Of a stretch of DNA of 18,184 bases, positions 1-6,449 are shown piece by piece. Source of the DNA: an uncultured Actinomycetes bacterium (lineage in GTDB: Bacteria > Actinomycetota > Thermoleophilia > Solirubrobacterales > Solirubrobacteraceae). Each line of letters starts with the position of its first letter. The first letter of the stretch is position 1. The stretch lies in assembly GCA_937888775.1 (NCBI GenBank), contig CALAQT010000101.1:1-18184 (forward strand), in the 5' to 3' direction. The notes under the pieces were generated by a model. The model was not told the origin of the DNA, searched no databases, and worked only from the letters and a program-made list of their open reading frames with translations. Made by a program: the position numbers and the translations under genes.

Positions 1-109
1 GCGGTCAGCCCGTCTTCGGCACCGGCTGCTTACCCCTCCCGAGGATCGAGGTTAGTGGGGCCGCTCGAAGGGGTTCATATTTACCGAGGGAAGCACTTGG
101 AACTGTGGA

Positions 110-637
110 CTACAGGTCGGGCCACAGGGCGCCGTCGGCGACCGCGCCCTGCTCGATCTGCTCAAGCGTCTCGTCGGTGCTACGGTCGGCGACCATCGCA
201 TCGAGCGCCTCGCCGATCGTCGGCGCCCACACCCGCCGCATCACCGCCGGGCGGCCGCCCGGCACCTGGAGCTCGGTCCAGTCAAGCGCGACACGAGCCC
301 GCTCGGCGCTGGGCGCTGCGCTTGGCTGCTCCTCATGTGATCCGGGGCGCTCCTCGTCTGACCCGATCAGCGTTATCTGCGCCTGCCAACCATGGGGGCA
401 AAGCTCGCTCATCAGCGCTCGCGCCCGAACCTCGGCGTTGGCGGCCGCGCGCAGCCGGCGCCGCTCGCTCAGCCAGGAGCGCCGTGCGCCCCGCGAGCGT
501 GACACGAGCAGCCCCAACAGCGGCACTGTGATCAACCCCATGCAGACGACGAGCACGAGCAGCACGAGCGGCTCGAGCAGATTGACGCGGCCCGGGTGAA
601 GGCGAGCCTCGTCGAACTGCACCATGAGCACCAGCAC
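110..637 (-). CDS. Small single-pass membrane protein of unknown function
   Basis: The reading frame encodes 175 residues from a GTG at 637, or 171 from an ATG at 625. The ATG is in frame, four codons later, and looks more natural; neither start has a clear ribosome binding site. Residues 20-45 form one strongly hydrophobic segment (LLEPLVLLVLVVCMGLITVP), followed by a basic Arg/Ser-rich stretch, so the likely topology is N-terminus outside or short, with a cytoplasmic C-terminal domain. That domain contains CPHGWQAQITL and VWAPTIGEALDAMVADRSTDETLEQIE, which read like genuine folded protein and not a shadow frame. I recall similar proteins in Thermoleophilia genomes but know no function. It is divergent from the sigma-28-type promoter and peptide gene at 733-903, and its own promoter is not evident. 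Confidence 0.72.
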   Translation of the reverse strand: MLVLMVQFDEARLHPGRVNLLEPLVLLVLVVCMGLITVPLLGLLVSRSRGARRSWLSERRRLRAAANAEVRARALMSELCPHGWQAQITLIGSDEERPGSHEEQPSAAPSAERARVALDWTELQVPGGRPAVMRRVWAPTIGEALDAMVADRSTDETLEQIEQGAVADGALWPDL

Positions 638-732
638 GGTCCAAAGTTAGCGCGCCGCGCCCGCTGCGGTCGAAGATCGCCGGCTGGCTCGCCAAACATC
701 TCCATTATTCATGGAAGTTCAGCAATCCGCAC

Positions 733-759
733 TCAAGTTCCTCAAAGCGCTGCCGATAC
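733..759 (+). promoter_or_regulatory. Sigma-28 (FliA/WhiG-type) promoter candidate
   Basis: TCAAGTTC at 733-740, exactly 11 bases, then GCCGATAC at 752-759. The established FliA consensus in enterobacteria is TAAAGTTT-N11-GCCGATAA, so 13 of 16 defined positions match with the exact spacing. Transcription would begin near 764-767 and give a leader of roughly 50 bases before the peptide gene at 814. An open frame that begins at an ATG at 711 reads through this element into the GGDEF-EAL gene; I regard that upstream start as false partly because it would bury the promoter in coding sequence. The match is by eye and the sigma factor gene is not in the window. Confidence 0.6.
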
Positions 760-813
760 GGCTCACTCAGGGGGCGCCGCGAGACGGCCGCTCACCACTA
801 CATGGAGGTACAA

Positions 814-903
814 ATGAAGAAGTTCAATCTCTACCGTGCTTGCTCTGCCCTGGCCGCCATTGCGGCGGTCGCGGTGGCCGCGGGAGCCGGAAACAAGTTC
901 TAG
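814..903 (+). CDS. 29-residue hydrophobic micro-peptide
   Basis: An ATG at 814 opens a 29-codon frame ending in TAG at 901-903. A near-ideal ribosome binding site, GGAGG at 804-808, stands 5 bases before the start. The peptide begins MKKFNLYRAC, continues with about 17 almost entirely Ala/Val/Ile/Leu residues, and ends AAGAGNKF. It has the build of a signal peptide or a single transmembrane helix: a positive N-terminus, a hydrophobic core, and a short polar tail, with one Cys at residue 10. It lies about 50 bases downstream of the sigma-28-type promoter at 733-759 and is followed after 8 bases by a strong hairpin (912-947) and then the GGDEF-EAL gene at 951. Possible roles are a small membrane regulator of the downstream protein, a secreted or inserted motility-linked peptide, or a leader peptide whose translation controls the hairpin. 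I know no named family. Confidence 0.62.
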   Translation: MKKFNLYRACSALAAIAAVAVAAGAGNKF

Positions 904-911
904 GACCCCGG

Positions 912-947
912 CGGGCGCGCGTCGTCAGGGATCGCAACGCGCGCCCG
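912..947 (+). promoter_or_regulatory. Strong RNA hairpin between peptide and GGDEF-EAL genes
   Basis: CGGGCGCGCGT at 912-922 is perfectly complementary to ACGCGCGCCCG at 937-947, giving an 11-bp all-Watson-Crick stem with a 14-base loop. The loop contains AGGGA (927-931), the only ribosome-binding-like sequence before the GGDEF-EAL start at 951. The stem begins 8 bases after the peptide stop codon and ends 3 bases before that ATG. There is no T-run after it, so a textbook intrinsic terminator is not shown, though high-GC actinobacteria often use hairpins without U-tracts. It could terminate most transcripts after the peptide, or control initiation of the downstream gene. Confidence 0.6.
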
Positions 948-950
948 TTG

Positions 951-3002
951 ATGTCCTCACTCGTGATGAAACGGCTTTCGGGCGTCCGGATCTATTGCGG
1001 CGCGATCTTCGTGGCGGCGTGCGCGCTGGTCGCATTGCTGTCGGGCTCGATCAGCCTTCGCTACATCCACCACAATCCACTTACCTTCGCCATGCTCTCG
1101 GCCGGGGTGATGCTCGGCGAGATGCTCCCGGTGAAGATCCCTCGCCGGGGCAACGACGAGCAGATCACCCTCTCGACGTCGTTCGCGATGGCCGTTCTGC
1201 TGGCCGGCGGTCTGGCCCCCGCATTGATCGCCCAGAGCGCCGCGTCGGTGGTTCAGGACCTGGCGTCAGGCAAGCCGTGGTGGCGCATCCGGTTCAATCT
1301 CGGCCAGTACGCGCTCTCGATGGCATCGGCGCTGATCGTCATGCGCTGGCTCTCGGTGGCGCCGCTTCTAGGGTCCTCACATCCCTTCTCCAGCGCAGAC
1401 CTGCCCGGCATGATGGCGGGCGCGGGCGCTTTCTTCTTGGTCAACACCGGCGTCGTCGGGGTCGCGGTGTCGCTGTACCAGGGAGTTCCGATCCGGCGCT
1501 ACTTCCGCAACGACGCGGGGTTTGTCGCCGTCACCGGCGGCGTGATGCTACTGCTGGCGCCGATCGTGATCGCGGCGACATCGTATTCCGTCCTGCTTGT
1601 CCCGCTGTGCCTGGCTCCGGTGGCGGCGATCTACAACGCGACGTGGCAGAGCGCGCGCAACGAGCACGCGGCACGCCACGATCCACTCACCGGCCTTCCC
1701 AATCGCGCGGCCTTCAACGATGCCCTCACGCAGGCGATCAAGCACGAGCGCCGTCGATCGAGCGTGATGCTGATCGACCTGAACCGGTTCAAAGACGTCA
1801 ACGACACGCTCGGTCATCGCTACGGCGACCTGCTGCTCCAGCAGGTCGCCGTGCGCTTCCGCGCAGCACTGGGTGCCAACGATCTGATCGCGCGCCTCGG
1901 AGGTGACGAGTTCGGCGTCCTCACCACGGGCACCGGCCGCGCTGAATCCGGGCACGTGGCGGAGCGGCTGGCCCAGTCTCTGCGCCAGCCGTTCGAGCTC
2001 GAGCAGATGGTCGTCGACACACAGGCCAGCGTTGGCATCGCCCAGTTCCCCTTGCATGGCGCCGCCGTCGAGACGCTGATGCAGAAGGCCGACGTTGCGA
2101 TGTACCGAGCCAAGGAGGCCCGCACCGCGGTCGCGCACTACGACGAGCGCCATGATCACCACAGTCCGGCCAAGCTGGCGCTCACCGCCGAGCTGCACTC
2201 CGCGGTGCAGGGCGAGGGGATCGTGGTCTGGTACCAGCCCCAGCTGGATTTTCGTACCGACAAGGTGCTCGCCGTGGAGGCGCTGGTGCGTTGGGCGCAT
2301 CCCGATCTGGGCCTCTTGGCACCGGCGTCGTTCATCAGCATGGCCGAGCACACGAACCTGATCAAGGCGCTCACCCAGAGGGTGATCGACCTCGCGCTCG
2401 CCCAAGCCGCACAGTGGCGCGCGATGGGGCTCGACATCACCGTCGCGGTGAACATCTCCAGCCAGGTGCTCGTCGACGACGACTTCACGACGCGGGTGCT
2501 GACCGCGCTGGCCCGCGCGGGCGTTGCCCCCAGCCGGCTCAAGCTCGAGATCACCGAGAGCACCCTGATGGCCGACCCGGTGATCGCGCGCTCGGTGCTC
2601 CAAGAGCTCGATGGTTGCGGCGTGGAGATCTCGATCGACGATTTCGGGACCGGCTACTCGTCGCTGGCCTACCTCGCTGATCTCCCCGTTTCCGAGGTCA
2701 AGATCGACCAGTCGTTCGTGGGCCGAATGGCCGAGGGCTCCAGCGAAACGATCGTCGTGAACTCGATCATCGATCTCGCCCATAACCTGGGTATGCGGGC
2801 CATCGCCGAGGGGGTCGAAGACGAGTCGCTGCTGCCCGAACTGGAGGCGCTCGGGTGCGACGCCGCGCAGGGTTACGCGATCGGCCGGCCGCTCGATGGC
2901 CGACGGGCGACGCACTGGCTCGAGTCCCGCACCGGCGCGGACACCGGGGCCGAGGTCGGGGTCGGAGTCGGAGTCCGTCGAATCCTGCGGAGCGTCGCGT
3001 GA
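951..3002 (+). CDS. Membrane-anchored GGDEF-EAL cyclic di-GMP enzyme
   Basis: The 683-residue product makes and/or degrades cyclic di-GMP at the membrane. About residues 8-240 hold several hydrophobic segments (putative membrane sensor). The GGDEF domain follows, starting near the HDPLTGLPNRAAF signature, with an intact GGDEF at 317-321. The usual RxxD inhibitory site is absent: the equivalent stretch reads GAND before LIARLGGDEF. The EAL domain has EALVRW from 443, NISSQVL, EITEST, DDFGTGYSS at 563-571, KIDQSF, AIAEGVE and QGYAIGRPL, so the known metal and catalytic residues of active phosphodiesterases seem present. Both domains therefore look catalytically competent. I chose the ATG at 951; an ATG at 966 is an alternative, and the longer frame from 711 would overlap the promoter and the peptide gene. 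No good ribosome binding site precedes it except AGGGA in the hairpin loop. Its stop overlaps the next start as GTGA. The sigma-28-type promoter upstream suggests a motility role. Confidence 0.93.
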   Translation: MSSLVMKRLSGVRIYCGAIFVAACALVALLSGSISLRYIHHNPLTFAMLSAGVMLGEMLPVKIPRRGNDEQITLSTSFAMAVLLAGGLAPALIAQSAASVVQDLASGKPWWRIRFNLGQYALSMASALIVMRWLSVAPLLGSSHPFSSADLPGMMAGAGAFFLVNTGVVGVAVSLYQGVPIRRYFRNDAGFVAVTGGVMLLLAPIVIAATSYSVLLVPLCLAPVAAIYNATWQSARNEHAARHDPLTGLPNRAAFNDALTQAIKHERRRSSVMLIDLNRFKDVNDTLGHRYGDLLLQQVAVRFRAALGANDLIARLGGDEFGVLTTGTGRAESGHVAERLAQSLRQPFELEQMVVDTQASVGIAQFPLHGAAVETLMQKADVAMYRAKEARTAVAHYDERHDHHSPAKLALTAELHSAVQGEGIVVWYQPQLDFRTDKVLAVEALVRWAHPDLGLLAPASFISMAEHTNLIKALTQRVIDLALAQAAQWRAMGLDITVAVNISSQVLVDDDFTTRVLTALARAGVAPSRLKLEITESTLMADPVIARSVLQELDGCGVEISIDDFGTGYSSLAYLADLPVSEVKIDQSFVGRMAEGSSETIVVNSIIDLAHNLGMRAIAEGVEDESLLPELEALGCDAAQGYAIGRPLDGRRATHWLESRTGADTGAEVGVGVGVRRILRSVA

Positions 3003-3871
3003 TCCTGATCGTCATCGCCGCGCTGTGCCTGATCAGCGTCCCCCTGTCTGGCGGGCACCTCAGACGTCTTTCCGAGCTGCGCCTGCGAGGTGTCTGGACC
3101 GCGCCGCTGGCCCTTGCACTGCAGGTGCTCATCACCACGGTCGCGCCCGGCGGTAACCGGCTGCTTCACATCGCGATCCACATCGCCACCTACGTGATGA
3201 TCGGCCTGTTCCTGCTGGCCAACCGCCGCATCCCCGGCGTCACGACGGTCGGAGCCGGAGCGCTGATTAATGCGCTGGCGATCATGGTCAACGGGGGCGT
3301 GATGCCGGCCGCGGCGACCGCCCAACGGCTGGCGGGGCTGACCGAGGGCGGGGGCTTTCACAATTCAGCGCTGCTGGCCCATCCCCACCTGCTGTGGCTG
3401 GGCGACATCATTCCGGTGCCCGGTCCGCTGCCCAACGTAATGAGCATCGGGGATTGCATCGTGTTTGCCGGCATGCTGATCGTGCTGCACCGGGCCTGTG
3501 GAAAGGCGTCCCCCCTAAGACCACCAGCGACGACCCGGACACTGCTCCGTAGCGGCGTGGAGAGAACCGAGAAGCCGAACGTGCCACCGACGTCGGTCAG
3601 CAACCGGCCTTCGACCTCGAACTCGTGCGCTGCCTCGATCCCAGGCTCAATCGACACCGGGGGGGAATCTGCCCCGCGGGAAGCGCGGTTCGCTGGCGCG
3701 CCGCGTGCGTGCCGATTCGCGACTTGGACCCCATTGCTACCCGGCAGCGGAACCTTGGCTCAGTCCGGTCTGGACCAGTTGGCTGTGAGACAGCCAGACG
3801 GCCGGGAGCGCGCTGATCTGATCATCGGTGCCGGCTACGCGTCGCGGGGCTTCAGCAGGCTCCGTCACTAA
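2999..3871 (+). CDS. DUF5317 family membrane protein with aberrant C-terminal extension
   Basis: The GTG at 2999 overlaps the upstream TGA as GTGA, so translation is probably coupled to the GGDEF-EAL gene. Residues 1 to about 168 match what I recognise as DUF5317: an N-terminal helix, SGGHLRRLSELRLRGVW, hydrophobic helices near 34-50 and 57-74, NALAIMVNGGVMPA at 91-104, WLGDIIPVPGPLPNVMSIGD, and a last helix ending in HRACGK. The function of this integral membrane family is unknown. Family members as I know them end near here (about 170-200 residues). The remaining 120 residues or so, from about 3504, are Pro/Ser/Arg-rich, lack any recognisable fold, and lie antisense to a thioesterase-like fragment (3553-3657). 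I infer the native stop codon was lost and the frame now runs on to the TAA at 3869. A sequencing error or a real lineage-specific tail are alternatives. Confidence 0.8.
   Translation: MILIVIAALCLISVPLSGGHLRRLSELRLRGVWTAPLALALQVLITTVAPGGNRLLHIAIHIATYVMIGLFLLANRRIPGVTTVGAGALINALAIMVNGGVMPAAATAQRLAGLTEGGGFHNSALLAHPHLLWLGDIIPVPGPLPNVMSIGDCIVFAGMLIVLHRACGKASPLRPPATTRTLLRSGVERTEKPNVPPTSVSNRPSTSNSCAASIPGSIDTGGESAPREARFAGAPRACRFATWTPLLPGSGTLAQSGLDQLAVRQPDGRERADLIIGAGYASRGFSRLRH
3553..3657 (-). pseudogene. Possible N-terminal remnant of a hot-dog thioesterase
   Basis: On the minus strand a GTG at 3657 opens SIEPGIEAAHEFEVEGRL followed by LTDVGGTFGFSVLSTP, ending near 3553. This 35-residue stretch resembles the N-terminus of the FlK-like thioesterase family, where a leading x-PG-x-E, a valine-rich strand and a conserved V-x-x-TP lead into a helix. 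After the TP, the frame continues as LRSSVRVVAGGLRGD, which does not resemble the helix expected, and then runs antisense through the conserved part of DUF5317. I see no ribosome binding site. The likeness is from memory and short, so this is tentative; if right, the rest of the gene has been deleted at a junction near 3550. Confidence 0.35.
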
Positions 3872-4030
3872 CTGCGCGGGTGGAGCAGCCGAACGTGCGC
3901 CCGCACTCGCGAACTCGTCCACAGTTCCGCCACAGGCACCACGATCATCGTCTACGGAACCGACTTCGAAGCACTGATCGTGACCGTTAATGCAGCAGGC
4001 TGCCTCTAACCAGCCGGTCCACGGCGAAGC
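3872..4030. other. Gene-free stretch with a possible decayed coding fragment
   Basis: No intact gene is visible between the end of the DUF5317 frame and the stop codon of the minus-strand gene at 4031. In the same frame as DUF5317, codons up to a TAA at 4007-4009 read SATGTTIIVYGTDFEALIV and on to VNAAGCL, which looks more protein-like than chance but has no start and no family I recognise. A small inverted repeat, GCAGC-AG-GCTGC, lies at 3992-4003 with no T-run. Together with the thioesterase-like fragment, the interval from about 3504 to 4030 looks like degraded DNA. Confidence 0.35.
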
Positions 4031-4300
4031 TCAGTCGATGTTGTCGACGATCTCGTTGGCGCGTGACCACTGCTCCGGCGGCACGACGAGGTAGACCTCG
4101 CCCCGCCCATGACGATCGAGCGGGTGATCGGCGGTGAGACTCGCCGCGACGCCCATCCCTCGCAGCTGGTCACGCCAGGCCAGCGCCGTGGTCTGCTCGT
4201 CGAACACGCTGACCGTCTCCCAGCCCTCCAGGCGCGGGTCGCCGATCGACACCGGCGGCTCCTTGGCCACGCGACCCTTGAGGAAACGCCGAATCGGCAC
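4031..4300 (-). CDS. Small protein of unknown function, last gene of the amine operon
   Basis: An 89-residue frame from a GTG at 4300 ends in TGA at 4031; only a weak AGG lies upstream. It begins 23 bases after the stop of the short-chain dehydrogenase and is probably cotranscribed. The core reads ETVSVFDEQTTALAWRDQLR and then GMGVAASLTADHPLDRHGRGEVYLVVPPEQWSRANEIV. A strand, a helix picking out one residue set, a strand, and a terminal 'VPPE..RA..I' helix are the layout of DUF2007-type small signal-transduction-like proteins, but the match is only structural and I would not assign it. No signal peptide or membrane segment is seen. Confidence 0.65.
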   Translation of the reverse strand: MPIRRFLKGRVAKEPPVSIGDPRLEGWETVSVFDEQTTALAWRDQLRGMGVAASLTADHPLDRHGRGEVYLVVPPEQWSRANEIVDNID

Positions 4301-4323
4301 TACGCAAGCCTAGTGGTCGCCAC

Positions 4324-5073
4324 TCATAGCGGCGTCGTGTAGGCCCCGCTGATCCCGCCGTCGACCAAGAAGCCGGTGGCGTTGACATAGCTTGACTCGT
4401 CGCTGGCCAAGAACAGGACCGCGTTGGCGATCTCGTCGGCCCGCGCGAAGCGTCCCATCGGAACGTGCACCATCCGGCGCTGCGCCTGGACCGGATCGCT
4501 GGCGTAGAGCTCGCGCAGCAGCGGCGTGTCGACCGGGCCGGGGCACAGCGCGTTGACGCGCACGCCGCGGCGCCCGAACTCGACGCCGAGCTCGCGTGAC
4601 AGGGCCAGCACTCCGCCCTTGGACGCCGTGTAGGAGATCTGCGATGTCGCTGAGCCCAAGACGGCCACGAACGAGGCCGTGTTGATCACCGAGCCGCGCG
4701 TGGGTGGCTGGTTCGCCAGCAGGTGCGGGATCCCGTGCTTGCAGCACAGAAACACGCTGCGCAGGTTGGTCGCCTGCACGCGCTCCCAGGCGTCGATCCC
4801 GGTGTCGAGCACGGACGCGTCGTCGGTCGGCGAGATACCCGCGTTGTTGAACAACACGTCGATCCGCCCCAGCTGGTTGCGCACGCGTTCATACATCCCG
4901 GCGACCTCCGGCTCGGAGGTGAGGTCGGCCTGCAGCGAAACGTCTCCGACTGCGTGCTCAAGCAGGTCGACGCCCACCACCCGCGCACCTTCGCGCGCGA
5001 AAACCTCGGCCGTGGCGCCCCCGATCCCACCGGCCGCGCCGGTGATCACGCACACTTTTTCCTGGAGCCTCAT
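4324..5073 (-). CDS. Short-chain dehydrogenase/reductase (NAD(P)-dependent)
   Basis: This 249-residue classical SDR oxidises or reduces an alcohol/carbonyl with a nicotinamide cofactor in the cytoplasm. Visible motifs are TGAAGGIG at 11-18 (cofactor binding), a DL after the second strand suggesting NAD preference, NNAG near 76, the catalytic Ser in VINTASFVAV, and the YTASK active-site Tyr/Lys. PGPVDTPL and the terminal VDGGISGAY complete the fold; length is normal. The ATG at 5073 shares its A with the TGA of the aldehyde dehydrogenase (TGATG), so the two are translationally coupled. Sequence alone resembles 3-oxoacyl-ACP reductase (FabG-like) members, but the operon suggests a catabolic role, such as oxidising a hydroxyl of a gamma-glutamylated amino alcohol before the aldehyde dehydrogenase acts. 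That role is inference. Confidence 0.92.
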   Translation of the reverse strand: MRLQEKVCVITGAAGGIGGATAEVFAREGARVVGVDLLEHAVGDVSLQADLTSEPEVAGMYERVRNQLGRIDVLFNNAGISPTDDASVLDTGIDAWERVQATNLRSVFLCCKHGIPHLLANQPPTRGSVINTASFVAVLGSATSQISYTASKGGVLALSRELGVEFGRRGVRVNALCPGPVDTPLLRELYASDPVQAQRRMVHVPMGRFARADEIANAVLFLASDESSYVNATGFLVDGGISGAYTTPL

Positions 5074-6434
5074 CAGGTCGCGAAGAAGATCGACTTGACC
5101 TCGGTGTAGGCATCCAGCGCGTGGGATCCCAGCTCGCGGCCGTAGCCCGACTGCTTGAAGCCACCGAACGGTGTCGAAACGCGCACCGAGGTGTTGGAGT
5201 TGATCGAGAGCACGCCGGCGTCAAGCGCGCGTGCGACCCGCAGCGCTCGGCCGCCGTCGCCGGTCCAGATCGAACCGGAGAGCCCGTAGATCGTGTCGTT
5301 GGCCAGCCGAATCGCCTCCTCCTCGTCGCGGAACGGGATCACGACTGCCACCGGACCGAAGATCTCCTCGCGAGCGGCTCGCGCGTCCGGGTCTACCGGG
5401 CAGAGGACGGTCGGGGCGAACCAGAAGCCGGGACCCGCTGGCTTGTGGCCCTGGATCGCCACCGGCGCCTCGCCGTTGACGAACGAGGACACGGCCTCGC
5501 GCTGGGCGGCGGAGATCAGCGGGCCCATCTGGGTTGTCTCCGCGAGCGGGTCGCCCACCGTGATCGCGCCCACCGCGTCCTCCAGCAGTCCCATGAACTC
5601 GTCCAGCGCCTCGGCCTGGACGAGGATCCGCGAGCGCGCGCAGCAGTCCTGGCCGGCGTTGCCGAACACGGCCCCCGGGGCCGCCGCCGCGGCAGCTTGG
5701 AGATCGGCGTCGGCGAACACGATGTTGGGCGATTTACCGCCCAACTCCAGCGTCACCCGCTTGATCGTCTGCGCCGCCCCGGCGGCGATCGAACGGCCGA
5801 CCTCGGTGGAGCCGGTGAAGGCAATCTTCGCGACGTCCGGGTGCTCCACCAGGCGCCGGCCGCAGACCGAGCCCGGCCCCACGACCACGTTCACCACGCC
5901 CTCGGGCAGACCCGCCTCCAGCGCGATCTCAGAGAAACGCAGCGCCGTCAGCGGCGTCAGCTCGGCCGGCTTGAGCACGACGGTATTGCCCGCCGCGAGC
6001 GCCGGGCCGAGCTTCCACGCGGCGATCGTCAGCGGGAAGTTCCAGGGCACTATCAGCCCCACCACCCCGAGCGGCTCGCGCACCGTCCAGGCCTGGCCGT
6101 CGCTGACCGGAATCGAATCTCCGAGCAGCCGCTCAGGCGCGCCGGCGTAGTAGCCGATCGTCTGCGCCACCATGTCCATCTCGCCCCTCGCATCGCCGAT
6201 CGGCTTGCCGGCATTGCGCGCCTCCAGTCGCGCCAGCTCCTCGCGCTGCGCCGACAGCGCGTCGGCCAGTGAGCGCAGCAGCGCCGCGCGCTCCGCCGGA
6301 GCCACCGCGCGCCAGGCCGGAAACGCGGCCTTGGCCCGGGCCACCGCCCAGTCCACATCGCCGGCATCGGCCCGCGGTATCTCCTGCAGCACCGCCTCGG
6401 TGGCGGGCTCGATCACCCTCAGGGTCTGGTCCAA
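5073..6434 (-). CDS. NAD(P)-dependent aldehyde dehydrogenase, gamma-glutamyl-aminoaldehyde type
   Basis: A 453-residue aldehyde dehydrogenase that oxidises an aldehyde to a carboxylate. It shows VPWNFP with the oxyanion Asn at 132, KPAELTP, FTGSTEVG, LELGGKS with the general base Glu at 230, GNAGQDCCA with nucleophilic Cys at 264, EEIFGP at 356-361 and FGGFKQSGYGRE. The sequence is nearest the betaine-aldehyde/gamma-aminobutyraldehyde group, which includes PuuC. The start is a TTG at 6434, 15 bases after the permease stop; no Shine-Dalgarno sequence is seen, and a GTG at 6416 is an alternative. It is slightly shorter than the usual 475-495 residues, mainly at the N-terminus. It lies between an amine-type permease and an SDR in the operon with the gamma-glutamyl ligase, so the substrate is probably an aldehyde made from a (gamma-glutamylated) amine or amino alcohol. 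Confidence 0.94.
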   Translation of the reverse strand: MDQTLRVIEPATEAVLQEIPRADAGDVDWAVARAKAAFPAWRAVAPAERAALLRSLADALSAQREELARLEARNAGKPIGDARGEMDMVAQTIGYYAGAPERLLGDSIPVSDGQAWTVREPLGVVGLIVPWNFPLTIAAWKLGPALAAGNTVVLKPAELTPLTALRFSEIALEAGLPEGVVNVVVGPGSVCGRRLVEHPDVAKIAFTGSTEVGRSIAAGAAQTIKRVTLELGGKSPNIVFADADLQAAAAAAPGAVFGNAGQDCCARSRILVQAEALDEFMGLLEDAVGAITVGDPLAETTQMGPLISAAQREAVSSFVNGEAPVAIQGHKPAGPGFWFAPTVLCPVDPDARAAREEIFGPVAVVIPFRDEEEAIRLANDTIYGLSGSIWTGDGGRALRVARALDAGVLSINSNTSVRVSTPFGGFKQSGYGRELGSHALDAYTEVKSIFFAT

Positions 6435-6449
6435 CGCGCGAACCCGAAG

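Noticed and set aside
764..813. Cyclic di-GMP riboswitch (GEMM class) ahead of the peptide and GGDEF-EAL genes
   Set aside because: The leader after the predicted start is only about 50 bases and lacks the conserved ACGCAAAGCC-type core and the paired stems of that class.
711..950. N-terminal 80-codon extension of the GGDEF-EAL frame starting at an ATG at 711
   Set aside because: The extension covers the sigma-28-type promoter, the ribosome binding site and the whole peptide gene, and its residues (Arg/Gly/Pro-rich) do not look like a domain. The membrane part begins naturally at 951.
1548..2915. Long minus-strand open frame of 455 codons across the GGDEF-EAL gene
   Set aside because: It is the antisense shadow of a high-GC gene whose domain motifs are all in the plus frame.
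3992..4003. GCAGC-AG-GCTGC as a terminator of the amine operon
   Set aside because: The stem is only 5 bp with a 2-base loop and no T-run on either strand.
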